This document shows positions 36,057 to 44,058 of a DNA stretch of 64,000 nucleotides, one piece after another (the first letter of the stretch is position 1; the number at the start of each line of letters is the position of its first letter). The DNA is taken from NCBI RefSeq assembly GCF_034932065.1, contig NZ_JAYGHP010000003.1, positions 310,001 to 374,000 on the forward strand. The letters are read 5' to 3'. The translations under genes were made by a program, and so were the position numbers. The DNA comes from Crocosphaera sp. UHCC 0190. Its GTDB lineage: Bacteria; Cyanobacteriota; Cyanobacteriia; Cyanobacteriales; Microcystaceae. A model generated the notes under the pieces. The model saw nothing but the letters and a program-made list of their open reading frames with translations. It made no database searches and was not told the DNA's origin.

Positions 36057-36115
36057 GGCGGGTTTATTTAATCTGTTGCTAGAATCATTAATTTTTGTCA
36101 GAAACCCGCCCCTAC
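36057..36115. repeat. 59-bp MITE-like element, copy 2
   Basis: Begins GGCGGGTTTATTTAAT two bases after the ldpA stop and ends AACCCGCCCCTAC, matching the ends of the element at 21509-21568. The terminal arms could pair as a hairpin. Confidence 0.6.
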
Positions 36116-36167
36116 AACTAAAAAATCGCCTCGGCAACCCCTAACCATTGACGAAGCCATCCCAATT

Positions 36168-37994
36168 ATGTTAGACCCCAAAACAAATCCTTTTTTAAAT
36201 CAATCCGACCTACCCCTATTAGTAAAAGTGCCATCAATACCCCAAAACGCTTTATCCCAACGGATGCAGATTACCGACGATCTCGATAAACTGCTAGATA
36301 TCCTACCCTTAGCAATTCGTCATCACGTCAGAGAAAATCCCAAACATGACCAATTAATTGAAGTGGTAATGGACTTGGGAAGATTACCAGAAGCCCGTTT
36401 TCCTGATGAGGCGGTTTATCTCGGCGAAACCCCCATTTCTGCGGAAGACTTACAACATTGTATCAAAGGCGTTGGAACCTTTAGCGGGGACAACCGGGCC
36501 GGAATTGAACGAACCCTACACCGTATCAGTGCTATTCGTAACCGCAGTGGGGATATTATTGGCTTAACCTGTCGTATGGGCCGGGCCGTCTTTGGTACTA
36601 TCAGCATGATTCGGGATTTAGTGGAAACCGGAAAATCTCTCTTGCTGTTAGGTCGTCCAGGGGTGGGAAAAACCACCGCCCTGCGGGAAATTGCCAGGGT
36701 TCTCGCCGACGATTTTAACAAACGGGTGGTTATTATTGACACCTCTAACGAAATTGCGGGAGATGGGGACATTCCTCACCCTGCCATTGGCCGGGCCCGA
36801 CGAATGCAGGTGGCCCGTCCTGAATTACAGCATCAGGTGATGATCGAGGCCGTAGAAAACCATATGCCTGAAGTGATCGTCATTGATGAAATTGGCACAG
36901 AATTAGAAGCGTTGGCGGCCCGAACTATTGCGGAACGGGGTGTACAGTTAGTGGGGACGGCCCACGGCAACCGGATCGAAAATTTGCTGAAAAATCCCAC
37001 CCTTTCTGACTTAGTCGGAGGTATTCAAGCGGTAACATTGGGAGATGACGAGGCCCGACGGCGCGGTTCACAGAAAACCGTGTTAGAACGGAAGGCCCCC
37101 CCGACTTTTGACATTGCGATTGAAATGCTGGAACGTCAACGGTGGGTAGTTCATGAAGATGTGGCCCATACTATTGATATTCTTTTGAGAAATGGGGAAC
37201 CGAACCCCCAAATGAGAACGGTTGATGAAAATGGGGAAGTGCAAATTACCCAGGAACAACCGAAGACATTCTCGACTCAAGGGACTTCTAGTCGTGGCCT
37301 GATGGAAACGATGGAACGGCCAACCGGTTGGCGAACCTCTGGACGCATGACCCCGGTGGCCCCTTTTAGCCCAAAAAAAGGCGCGGGTCTGACTTCTGCT
37401 TCGGAGTTTGACCGTCTTTTAGAAGCGTCTTGGTGTCAACCGGAGGATAAAGGGGATAAGGTAAGGGTTCCGGGCCCCAACGGGGAAGATTTTCCTGTCT
37501 ATATCTATCCCTATGGTATCGGGCGATCGCAGTTGGAACAGGTGGTGGAAATTCTCAATTTACCGATTGTCTTAACGAAGGATCTTGATAATGCGGATGT
37601 GGTGATCGCTTTGCGTTCTCACCTCAAAAATCAACCTAAGTTACGTCAAATGGCTAAGGTGCGCCAAATTCCAATTCATGGGGTTAAATCTAACACAATC
37701 CCCCAAATTACTCGTACTTTGCAACGGTTGTTAGGCATGGATGAGGCGAAAGTCCCGGAAACGGCAGATTTACGCTTGTTTACCCGTGGGGGTAATGATG
37801 ATGAGTTGGATGCTTTGGAGGAGGCCAGACTCGCAGTTGAACAAATTGTACTGCCGAAAGGTCAACCTGTGGAGTTGTTACCGCGATCGCCTAAAGTCCG
37901 AAAAATGCAGCATGAATTAGTGGAACATTATCATTTACAATCTGATAGTTTTGGGGAGGAACCTAACCGCAGATTAAGGATTTATCCGGCTTAG
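36168..37994 (+). CDS. ycf45: AAA+ ATPase Ycf45 (SpoIIIAA-like) with R3H-type C-terminus
   Basis: A 608-residue protein conserved in cyanobacteria and some algal plastids. The N-terminal ATPase half resembles SpoIIIAA/PilT-like secretion ATPases: Walker A GRPGVGKT at residues 162-169, VVIIDTSNEIAGDGDIPHPAIGRARR, and Walker B with VIVIDEIGTELEA. AERGVQLVGTAHG closes this half. The C-terminal third includes a domain with VYIYPYGIGRSQLEQVVEIL and the end HELVEHYHLQSDSFGEEPNRRLRIYPA, an R3H-like single-stranded nucleic-acid-binding region. Its function is not established. It is followed by a clear terminator at 38015. Confidence 0.9.
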   Translation: MLDPKTNPFLNQSDLPLLVKVPSIPQNALSQRMQITDDLDKLLDILPLAIRHHVRENPKHDQLIEVVMDLGRLPEARFPDEAVYLGETPISAEDLQHCIKGVGTFSGDNRAGIERTLHRISAIRNRSGDIIGLTCRMGRAVFGTISMIRDLVETGKSLLLLGRPGVGKTTALREIARVLADDFNKRVVIIDTSNEIAGDGDIPHPAIGRARRMQVARPELQHQVMIEAVENHMPEVIVIDEIGTELEALAARTIAERGVQLVGTAHGNRIENLLKNPTLSDLVGGIQAVTLGDDEARRRGSQKTVLERKAPPTFDIAIEMLERQRWVVHEDVAHTIDILLRNGEPNPQMRTVDENGEVQITQEQPKTFSTQGTSSRGLMETMERPTGWRTSGRMTPVAPFSPKKGAGLTSASEFDRLLEASWCQPEDKGDKVRVPGPNGEDFPVYIYPYGIGRSQLEQVVEILNLPIVLTKDLDNADVVIALRSHLKNQPKLRQMAKVRQIPIHGVKSNTIPQITRTLQRLLGMDEAKVPETADLRLFTRGGNDDELDALEEARLAVEQIVLPKGQPVELLPRSPKVRKMQHELVEHYHLQSDSFGEEPNRRLRIYPA

Positions 37995-38014
37995 CTTTTA
38001 AACAAAATTTTTAG

Positions 38015-38045
38015 AGGTAGGCTAATCATAGTCTACCTATTTTTT
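38015..38045 (+). terminator. Rho-independent terminator after ycf45
   Basis: A stem of AGGTAG and CTACCT, extended by CTA/TAG pairs around a short loop, is followed by ATTTTTT. It lies 20 bases after the ycf45 stop on the same strand. Confidence 0.85.
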
Positions 38046-38147
38046 ATGCTGTAATCAGGATTAATTTTTATCAAAATTGAGTCGCTCATCTTTCAGAAAA
38101 GATTATCCTAGAAATAGAAAATAATTGAGAAGGAAACTTTAAAAACC

Positions 38148-38633
38148 ATGAATTCTAATAATGAATCAGAAAGAAATCGAGAAATTCAACAAGAAATCTT
38201 GGCGGGCAGAAAATTCTCCTTAGCTGAGGTAATCGGTCGGGAAGGGGGTGACTTTTTGAAAGGAGAGTCCCCTGTTCCTAAATTATTACAAGCGACAACA
38301 GAAATTAATCAGTTTATTGCCCAAAATCTTCAAGATTCTTCGGGGGCATTACAAAGGATTTTACAAACTTGGGTAACGACTGATGAAGCTGGCGTTAGTC
38401 AGTATTTAAACACACCTAAACTTGCCTTGCGTCAGATGCTTACTAAAATTATAGAGAATCGAGAATTATTATATGAATTGGTTAAACAAGTGGATTTTAA
38501 GTGGGGACAATTGTATAATGAACGCCCTTATTTTCAATCACCAGGACAATTACCTCATCCCGATGATGAATACACTCATGAGTCAGTTAAAGCCAAGTTA
38601 ATGAGTTTGTTGGCTATGTTAGAAACTGAATAA
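38148..38633 (+). CDS. Conserved hypothetical cyanobacterial protein
   Basis: A 161-residue, largely helical, acidic protein beginning MNSNNESERNREIQQEILAGRKFSLAEVIGREGGDFLKGESP. It continues with LQATTEINQFIAQNLQDSSGALQRILQTW and ends with PHPDDEYTHESVKAKLMSLLAMLETE. I recognise no named domain, though the style is that of conserved cyanobacterial proteins of unknown function. A GAGAAGGAAACT ribosome-binding site precedes the ATG. It is separated from ycf45 by a terminator, so it has its own promoter, and it is convergent with the gene at 38738. Confidence 0.7.
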   Translation: MNSNNESERNREIQQEILAGRKFSLAEVIGREGGDFLKGESPVPKLLQATTEINQFIAQNLQDSSGALQRILQTWVTTDEAGVSQYLNTPKLALRQMLTKIIENRELLYELVKQVDFKWGQLYNERPYFQSPGQLPHPDDEYTHESVKAKLMSLLAMLETE

Positions 38634-38701
38634 TTAAGTTATCTGAATTTTCATTTATTTACCTCAGAAGGATTACACTATATTCTAACCAAATCTTGTT
38701 G

Positions 38702-38727
38702 TAGGGGTTAACGGCCGTTAACCCCTA
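38702..38727. repeat. 26-bp palindrome between convergent genes
   Basis: Arms TAGGGGTTAACGG and CCGTTAACCCCTA, preceded by G on the left. It is close to the 7562 palindrome in its ends and ACGGCCGT centre. It lies between the convergent genes at 38148 and 38738 and may end transcription of both. Confidence 0.7.
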
Positions 38728-38737
38728 GGTTTGACAT

Positions 38738-39145
38738 CTAAAGAGTTATTCCTAAAAATGTAATAATTTGAGGCAATATTATCTTACAAGCTGTAGCTAA
38801 TTTCGTGGCAGGTTCTAATCCTTTGGCAAGGGTTTCTAATAGATTAACGGCGCGGGTTGCTTTCTTTTGTAACCCTTGATCATCGGGTTTTTGACTCGCT
38901 TCAGCAATCGTTTTAACTTTATTTGCTGCCTCTGCTTTCTCCTCATCATCAAGCTCATTTTCGCTTTCAATGGCTTTCATTAATTCTTGTAATAAGGTTT
39001 TTAATTCATCATTTTTCTGATCATTATTTTCAGGAATTTGATTAATAGTATTATTCACATCTCCGATAATTTCTCCTAAGTTTAAAACACCAGAGTTATT
39101 AATATCTCTGATAGTGATATTTTTGCTACTATCTGTATTAGTCAT
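38738..39145 (-). CDS. Small protein with N-terminal Asn/Gly-rich motif and C-terminal helical membrane-active-like domain
   Basis: A 135-residue protein. Residues 8-36 carry NITIRDINNSGVLNLGEIIG and DVNNTINQIP, a glycine, asparagine and hydrophobic pattern like short beta or amyloid-type signalling segments. The rest is helical: DELKTLLQELMKAIESENELDDEEKAEAANKVKTIAEASQKP, then KKATRAVNLLETLAKG and a hydrophobic end KLATACKIILPQIITFLGITL. From memory, the C-terminal module recurs at the ends of cyanobacterial pentapeptide-repeat and related proteins. Its role is unknown. It shares with the pair at 16836/17231 the logic of a short repeat-like motif plus a small helical domain, but not the same sequence. 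Confidence 0.65.
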   Translation of the reverse strand: MTNTDSSKNITIRDINNSGVLNLGEIIGDVNNTINQIPENNDQKNDELKTLLQELMKAIESENELDDEEKAEAANKVKTIAEASQKPDDQGLQKKATRAVNLLETLAKGLEPATKLATACKIILPQIITFLGITL

Positions 39146-39177
39146 TGCTTTTGCCTCTACATTAATTTCTGAAACGC

Positions 39178-39423
39178 CTTGAGAACAAACTAGACACCCT
39201 TCAAAAAGACGTTACAGACTTAAAAGTAGGACAGGCGACTTTAACCGAAAAAGTGGGCGGTATGGACAAGCGACTTGAAAAGGTAGAAACTGAACAAGCT
39301 ACGATGGTTAAGGCTATTCCTGACTTACAGGGTTTTCGTTCCTTGATTGTACCAATTGTTGTGGCTGTAGCAACCGCTTTATTAACCTTACTTTTTCGTC
39401 TTGTTCCCGACTTCACTCATTGA
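39178..39423 (+). pseudogene. 5'-truncated coiled-coil membrane protein remnant
   Basis: An open frame without a start codon at its natural N-terminus reads LENKLDTLQKDVTDLKVGQA, then EKVGGMDKRLEKVETEQATM (a coiled coil). It ends with IVPIVVAVATALLTLLFRLVPDFTH-stop, a membrane helix. Cyanobacterial proteins of this layout begin with a few residues before LEtKLDTLQKDV. Here the upstream bases are shared with the antisense start region of the gene at 38738. It is probably a decayed gene whose promoter end was lost, although translation from a weak internal GTG or ATG is possible. Confidence 0.6.
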
Positions 39424-39432
39424 AATAAGTCA

Positions 39433-39460
39433 TAGAGAATTAATAATATTAAGCCCCTAC
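39433..39460. repeat. Third, partly decayed copy of the TAATATTATTA palindrome
   Basis: The right arm TATTAAGCCCCTAC is intact; the left arm TAGAGAATTAATA has two changes relative to the 8925 copy. It lies just downstream of the truncated coiled-coil remnant. Confidence 0.55.
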
Positions 39461-39527
39461 AAAAATCATAATTAATGACTAATAAAATTTGGTTATACCG
39501 AACTTTTTATGCTAAATCAACACCTAC

Positions 39528-39630
39528 ATACAGACTGAAGCCTGATACTATAGAAACCAAGTCTCCCTTCGGAGACTAAATTGAACCCGCGTAGGCGGGT
39601 TTTGTCTGTATAGCTTAACCCTTAAGGGTT
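39528..39630. repeat. Multi-hairpin repeat-like element
   Basis: Outer ends ATACAGAC and GTCTGTAT are inverted (39528 and 39604). Inside are two hairpins, AGTCTCC-CTTC-GGAGACT (39560-39577) and AACCCGC-GTAG-GCGGGTT (39584-39601). A third palindrome, AACCCTTAAGGGTT, follows at 39617-39630. This layout fits a small non-autonomous mobile element (MITE) or a structured RNA. The surrounding gap 39424-39680 contains no gene. Confidence 0.6.
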
Positions 39631-39680
39631 TGAGCCTATGCAGGTTCGGTAGAGCCTAAAATTATGATTATGTTGACAAT

Positions 39681-41153
39681 TTATTGAGCATTGTGATTTT
39701 TCAATTGATTAATTAATGTAAACCGAATATCTCCTTTTTCTTCAATTAGTTTAACATCGGGATTATCATAAGTTAAATAATCTAACCCGATTTCTTTACC
39801 TGTCATTAAAAAATCAGTAATCGCTACTCGATAAATTTTTTCTAAGTTGATCGGTTCTCCTTTAATATACCAAGTATTTTGATTTAAGGTAACATTCCCA
39901 TGCTGTAAAAATCCCCCTGATCCTTTATTCATAATCCCTTGCTCTAAAACTTGTTTAATGAGACTTCCTTTCATATCTACGGATACAATTTGTCCCCCAA
40001 AAGGTAAGATACGGATAATATCATATTGACTAATATTTCCTGGGGGAAGTACATCATCAATACGAATTGAACCCCCATTAAATATGGATAAATCAGCCGT
40101 TTCTACAGTGGTTAACATAGCTTGACTAATTAAATCAGTTAAATCTGTAGAATGATTACGGACACTACTTTCTAAACCATCTAATTCTACGGTCGTTTTG
40201 GCGATCACTTCTTCTGGTTCAAATCCATTATCCCGAAAAGCTTTAAACCCTTTTTCCCGCCATTCTTGGGCAACTTTTGCGGTTTTTTCTTCCTCAATAA
40301 TAGAATCAGTTACAGGTTTTATCTGAGAATTAATGCTAAGTTTATCATTATCTGTATCATAATTTAATTGATGAATATAAACGGTTTTTGCGTTAGCATC
40401 TGCTTTGAATACGGGAGTAAAATCTGAGCCTCTCCATTGTTGAATATTTTCATGTTCATGGCCTCCCAAAATGATATCAATTTCAGGTATTGTCTCAGCT
40501 AATTTTTGATCCTGTGCTAAAGAAAGATGAGTAATAGCAACAATAATATCTACTTTATCTTTAAGTTGTGAAACCTGTTGTTTTGCTGTTTCAATGGGAT
40601 CATTATAAGTAACATAATTCACTGGGTTACTATCAAGAGTTACACCAATTAAGCCAATTTTAACTGGGTTTCCTTCCTTTCGAGTTACTGTAATGATTTT
40701 ATAGGGAAGAACATCAGGAAAAGGTTTCTTTTCTGCTGTCAAAACATTACCAGAAATCCAAGTAAATTTTGACTCTTTAATTCTCTCTAATAACTGCTCT
40801 AACTTAATATCAAATTCATGATTACCAAAGGTAGCAAAATCTAATCCCATGGCATTTAATACTGCGATCATTTGTTGACCAGCAAGGGGTTGATTATTAA
40901 TTCTTGCTGTTCCTAAAGCGGAGGGACTTACAAAATCTCCCGCTAAAATTGTATAGGTGTTAGGATTAGCTTGAATCAGTTCTTTTCTAATAGTAGCAAC
41001 TCGCGCTAGTCCCCCGACTTTTCCCCCAGAAATTGGCTCAATTTCATAGACATCATTTAATTGTAATAAGGTAATATTGACAATTTCTGCTAAAGCGGGA
41101 TTACCATAACTGAGAAGCATAAAAGCAAATAATAAACTTAAGATTTTTGACAT
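39681..41153 (-). CDS. Secreted 5'-nucleotidase/metallophosphatase
   Basis: A 490-residue exported phosphoesterase of the UshA/5'-nucleotidase family, which removes phosphate from extracellular nucleotides. I place the start at 41153 (MSKILSLLFAFMLLSYGNPALAE), where a signal peptide is evident; a longer frame to 41279 overlaps the divergent gene and lacks a signal. The metallophosphatase domain shows the LNDVYE variant of the first metal motif (LLQLNDVYEIEP), GDFVSP, GNHEFD and ITHLSLAQD, then ILGGHEHEN. The C-terminal substrate domain has SIFNGGSIR and LPFGGQIV. Two metal ions and periplasmic location are expected from the family. Confidence 0.92.
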   Translation of the reverse strand: MSKILSLLFAFMLLSYGNPALAEIVNITLLQLNDVYEIEPISGGKVGGLARVATIRKELIQANPNTYTILAGDFVSPSALGTARINNQPLAGQQMIAVLNAMGLDFATFGNHEFDIKLEQLLERIKESKFTWISGNVLTAEKKPFPDVLPYKIITVTRKEGNPVKIGLIGVTLDSNPVNYVTYNDPIETAKQQVSQLKDKVDIIVAITHLSLAQDQKLAETIPEIDIILGGHEHENIQQWRGSDFTPVFKADANAKTVYIHQLNYDTDNDKLSINSQIKPVTDSIIEEEKTAKVAQEWREKGFKAFRDNGFEPEEVIAKTTVELDGLESSVRNHSTDLTDLISQAMLTTVETADLSIFNGGSIRIDDVLPPGNISQYDIIRILPFGGQIVSVDMKGSLIKQVLEQGIMNKGSGGFLQHGNVTLNQNTWYIKGEPINLEKIYRVAITDFLMTGKEIGLDYLTYDNPDVKLIEEKGDIRFTLINQLKNHNAQ

Positions 41154-41216
41154 GATATTAATAGAACAAATCAAAGTACAATTAATATTGACATTATACA
41201 ACTTGAATGACCACAA

Positions 41217-42383
41217 ATGAACAATTTTTCTTCCCGTATGGATGGGGTACAGTCTCCTATAATTCCTATTGTTGGTCAACTAATTAGGGAAAATAAAGGA
41301 ACGATTTCTTTAGGACAAGGAGTGGTTTATTATGCTCCTCCACCAGCAGCAATTGAAGGAATTAATCACTTTTTAAGTAATTCCCATAATCATCAATATA
41401 AGTCAGTTCAAGGAATTAATTCTTTAATTAACTGTATTGTTAATAAATTAGCAGAAGATAATCAAATTATTGTCAGTGATGACCATGCTATTTTGGTCAC
41501 TGCGGGGGGAAATATGGCTTTTATTAATGCACTTTTAGCCATCACGAATGCAGGAGATGAAATTATTCTGAATACTCCCTATTATTTTAACCATGAAATG
41601 GCCATTACTATGGCTAATTGTCAGCCCATTTTGGTTAATACTGATGACAATTATCAACTTAATTTGAAAGCAATTGAAGCAGCAATTACTGCCAAAATTC
41701 GCGCAGTTGTGACCATTTCTCCTAATAATCCGACAGGAGTCGTTTATTCTGAATCAAGCTTAAGAGAAGTCAATCAACTCTGTCAAGAAAAAGGTATTTA
41801 TCATATTTCTGATGAAGCTTATGAATACTTTACTTATAATGGGGTCAAACATTTTTCTCCTGCTTCAATTATCGGCAGTGAAAATCACACAATTTCCCTC
41901 TATAGTTTATCAAAAGCTTATGGGTTTGCCAGTTGGCGTATTGGTTATATGGTAATGCCTAAACATTTATTAGATGGAGTAAAAAAAATACAAGATACTA
42001 TCTTAATTTGTCCTCCTGTTATCTCTCAATATGCAGCATTAGGGGCGTTAAATGTAGGTAAAGCTTATTGTCATCAATATTTGTCAGAAATTAATGAAGT
42101 TAGAGAAATTTTCATTCAGTCTTTGAATAAATTAAAAGATATTTGTACCATTATTCCTGCTGATGGCGCGTTTTATTTCTTTGTTAAAGTTCAGACAAAA
42201 ATGAATGATTTTGAATTGGTTAAACAATTAATAGAAAAGTATCAAATTGCTGTTCTTCCTGGGGGAACATTTGGCATGAAAGAGGGCTGTTATTTACGCA
42301 TTGCTTATGGTTCATTACAAAAAGAAATAGCAACAGAAGGAATTAAAAGATTAGTAAAGGGATTAAGAAATCTTGTCAGTTAA
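41217..42383 (+). CDS. PLP-dependent aminotransferase, class I/II
   Basis: A 388-residue fold-type I aminotransferase. Visible landmarks are the N-terminal ISLGQGVVYYAPPPAAIEGI, TAGGNMAFINALLA (cofactor phosphate loop, about residues 100-113), ISPNNPTGVVYSE near 171-183, SDEAYEYFTYNG with the conserved aspartate and tyrosine, and SLSKAYGFASWRIGYMV. The last contains the lysine that forms the Schiff base with PLP and the following arginine. RIAYGS near the end binds the substrate carboxylate. The amino donor is not determined; aspartate- or aromatic-type transaminases are the nearest. It diverges from the 5'-nucleotidase with a 63-base gap. Confidence 0.9.
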   Translation: MNNFSSRMDGVQSPIIPIVGQLIRENKGTISLGQGVVYYAPPPAAIEGINHFLSNSHNHQYKSVQGINSLINCIVNKLAEDNQIIVSDDHAILVTAGGNMAFINALLAITNAGDEIILNTPYYFNHEMAITMANCQPILVNTDDNYQLNLKAIEAAITAKIRAVVTISPNNPTGVVYSESSLREVNQLCQEKGIYHISDEAYEYFTYNGVKHFSPASIIGSENHTISLYSLSKAYGFASWRIGYMVMPKHLLDGVKKIQDTILICPPVISQYAALGALNVGKAYCHQYLSEINEVREIFIQSLNKLKDICTIIPADGAFYFFVKVQTKMNDFELVKQLIEKYQIAVLPGGTFGMKEGCYLRIAYGSLQKEIATEGIKRLVKGLRNLVS

Positions 42384-42402
42384 ACCAATTATGATTTTTT
42401 TT

Positions 42403-43725
42403 CTACTCATATTGAATGCGATAAATTCGCCCATTAGCTTCTTCTGTAAACAATAAACTACCATCAGGTAAAACTAATAATCCTACGGGACGACCCCAAG
42501 TAGAAGGAATAGAAGAATCTTCTAAAAAACCTGTGATAAAATCTTCATAATATCCCCTAGGACGAGAGTTTTCATCAAAGGGAATAAAGACCAATTTATA
42601 TCCCGTTCCTTGGTTACGATTCCATGAACCTCTAAAGGCAACAAATGCCCCATTCTGGTACTTTTTAGGAAAAGTTTTACCTGTATAAAATTTTAAGCCT
42701 AATGCCGCAGAATGAGATTGAAATAAAACATCAGGAGTTTGGGTTTTAGCTGCTAATTCAGGGTTAGAACTTTGACCATTAATTTGTTGTCGAGGATCTA
42801 AAAATCGAGGACTTAAATAAGCAAACGGCCAACCATAAAATTCTCCTTTTTGAATACGGGTAAAATAGTCGGGAACTAAATCATCTCCTAACCCATCTCT
42901 TTCATTAACAGTGGTATAAAGTTCCTGAGTAATTGGCTGAAAATCTAACCCCACAGGATTTCTTAAACCAGCAGCAAATGTTTCTTGATTAGAACCATCT
43001 AAATTCATCATTTGTACCGAAGCGCGAGGTAATTTTTCGACATCAACATTGGTTTTTGAACCGATAGAAACATATAACTTATTGTTATCCGGTGAAACTA
43101 TGATATTTCTTGTCCAATGTTGTCGATAACCCCCCCCAGGAAGCTTGATAATTACATCACCTTTTCCTTGTAATTTTTTTTGGCCTTTTTGATAGGTATA
43201 ACGACGGACAGCATTATGATTTCCTAAAAAGAAATATTCGTCAGTAAAGGCCATTCCAAAAGGAATATCTAAGCCATTTTCTGTCTTAGCAAAAGTTTGA
43301 TAATCATCCGCCACCCCATCCCTATTAATATCCTTGAGTAAACGAATTTGATTCTGACGAGTTTCGGTCACTAAAACCTCTCCATTGGGGGTTAAAGCTA
43401 ACCAACGAGGATGATCTAAATTATCAGCAAATACATTGATTTTAAAGCCATCAGCAACCTGTAAAATAGGTTGAGAAGGTATGGGAATCACTTGAGGAGG
43501 TTTTGAGGCACTATTGCTTGCAAAAGGTGGCGGCAAATTCTCGATCTTAATTTCAATTGGTTGGGTTTTTAAAGATTGGATATTAATCGAGATTTTGGGT
43601 TTGGGCAGAACATCCTTGTCGGGTTTTTCTGATGAATTATTAAAAGAGACAGTTTTTGATTGACAAGCAGAACTAAAAAGAATTATCATATAAACGAGGC
43701 ATTTAGAATAATTCATTGTCAACAA
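42403..43725 (-). CDS. PQQ-dependent sugar dehydrogenase-like lipoprotein (sorbosone/glucose dehydrogenase family)
   Basis: A 440-residue exported protein. The N-terminus (YSKCLVYMIILFSSACQS) ends in a lipobox-like SSAC, so it is probably a lipoprotein. ATG at 43716 is an alternative start to 43725. After a proline-rich linker the beta-propeller shows FKINVFADNLDHPRWLALTPNGEVLVTETRQNQIRLLKD, then HWTRNIIVSPDNNKLYVSIGS, GLRNPVGLDFQP and YTTVNERDGLGDDLVPDYF. It ends PVGLLVLPDGSLLFTEEANGRIYRIQY. These are marks of the soluble PQQ glucose dehydrogenase family. Whether the cell makes PQQ is not shown here, so activity and substrate are open. Confidence 0.85.
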   Translation of the reverse strand: MLTMNYSKCLVYMIILFSSACQSKTVSFNNSSEKPDKDVLPKPKISINIQSLKTQPIEIKIENLPPPFASNSASKPPQVIPIPSQPILQVADGFKINVFADNLDHPRWLALTPNGEVLVTETRQNQIRLLKDINRDGVADDYQTFAKTENGLDIPFGMAFTDEYFFLGNHNAVRRYTYQKGQKKLQGKGDVIIKLPGGGYRQHWTRNIIVSPDNNKLYVSIGSKTNVDVEKLPRASVQMMNLDGSNQETFAAGLRNPVGLDFQPITQELYTTVNERDGLGDDLVPDYFTRIQKGEFYGWPFAYLSPRFLDPRQQINGQSSNPELAAKTQTPDVLFQSHSAALGLKFYTGKTFPKKYQNGAFVAFRGSWNRNQGTGYKLVFIPFDENSRPRGYYEDFITGFLEDSSIPSTWGRPVGLLVLPDGSLLFTEEANGRIYRIQYE

Positions 43726-44058
43726 AATCCATGAAGATAAACAAATAAATTTCAGTAAATATTCCGGTACTCCGAAGCTATTTATTTTTTTTCAAGGCTT
43801 ATGATAACAACAGTAAACCCCTAGAAAAAACAACGTTAATAATTTCGACAATGGTATTTTAAAAATCAGAGAGAAGCTTTCAGACAAAGGTCTGGTAAAA
43901 TCAGATTAACTCGACTTAAACTTAAAAATAAGCCTTTGTCTACCTTAAATCAAAGACCCATATTTTAAATATGATTTAGTTAAACACCGTATTTAAAAAA
44001 ATGATGAGTCAGCTTTAACTGTAACATAACCTCGTCACCTCATCAGCTAGGAAGAGCC
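43726..44058. other. Intergenic region upstream of the sensor kinase
   Basis: A 333-base AT-rich stretch between divergent genes with no supportable frame. It contains the small palindrome CATATTTTAAATATG (43959-43973) about 85 bases before the kinase start, which could be an operator, and an AGGAAGAG ribosome-binding site just before the ATG at 44059. Confidence 0.5.

Noticed and set aside
39201-39416. Minus-strand open frame of 71 codons
   Set aside because: The plus strand of this interval encodes a recognisable coiled coil plus membrane helix; the minus-strand frame is its shadow.
41154-41279. N-terminal extension of the 5'-nucleotidase to an upstream start
   Set aside because: It would overlap the divergent aminotransferase start and place 42 residues before a clear signal peptide; the ATG at 41153 is preferred.
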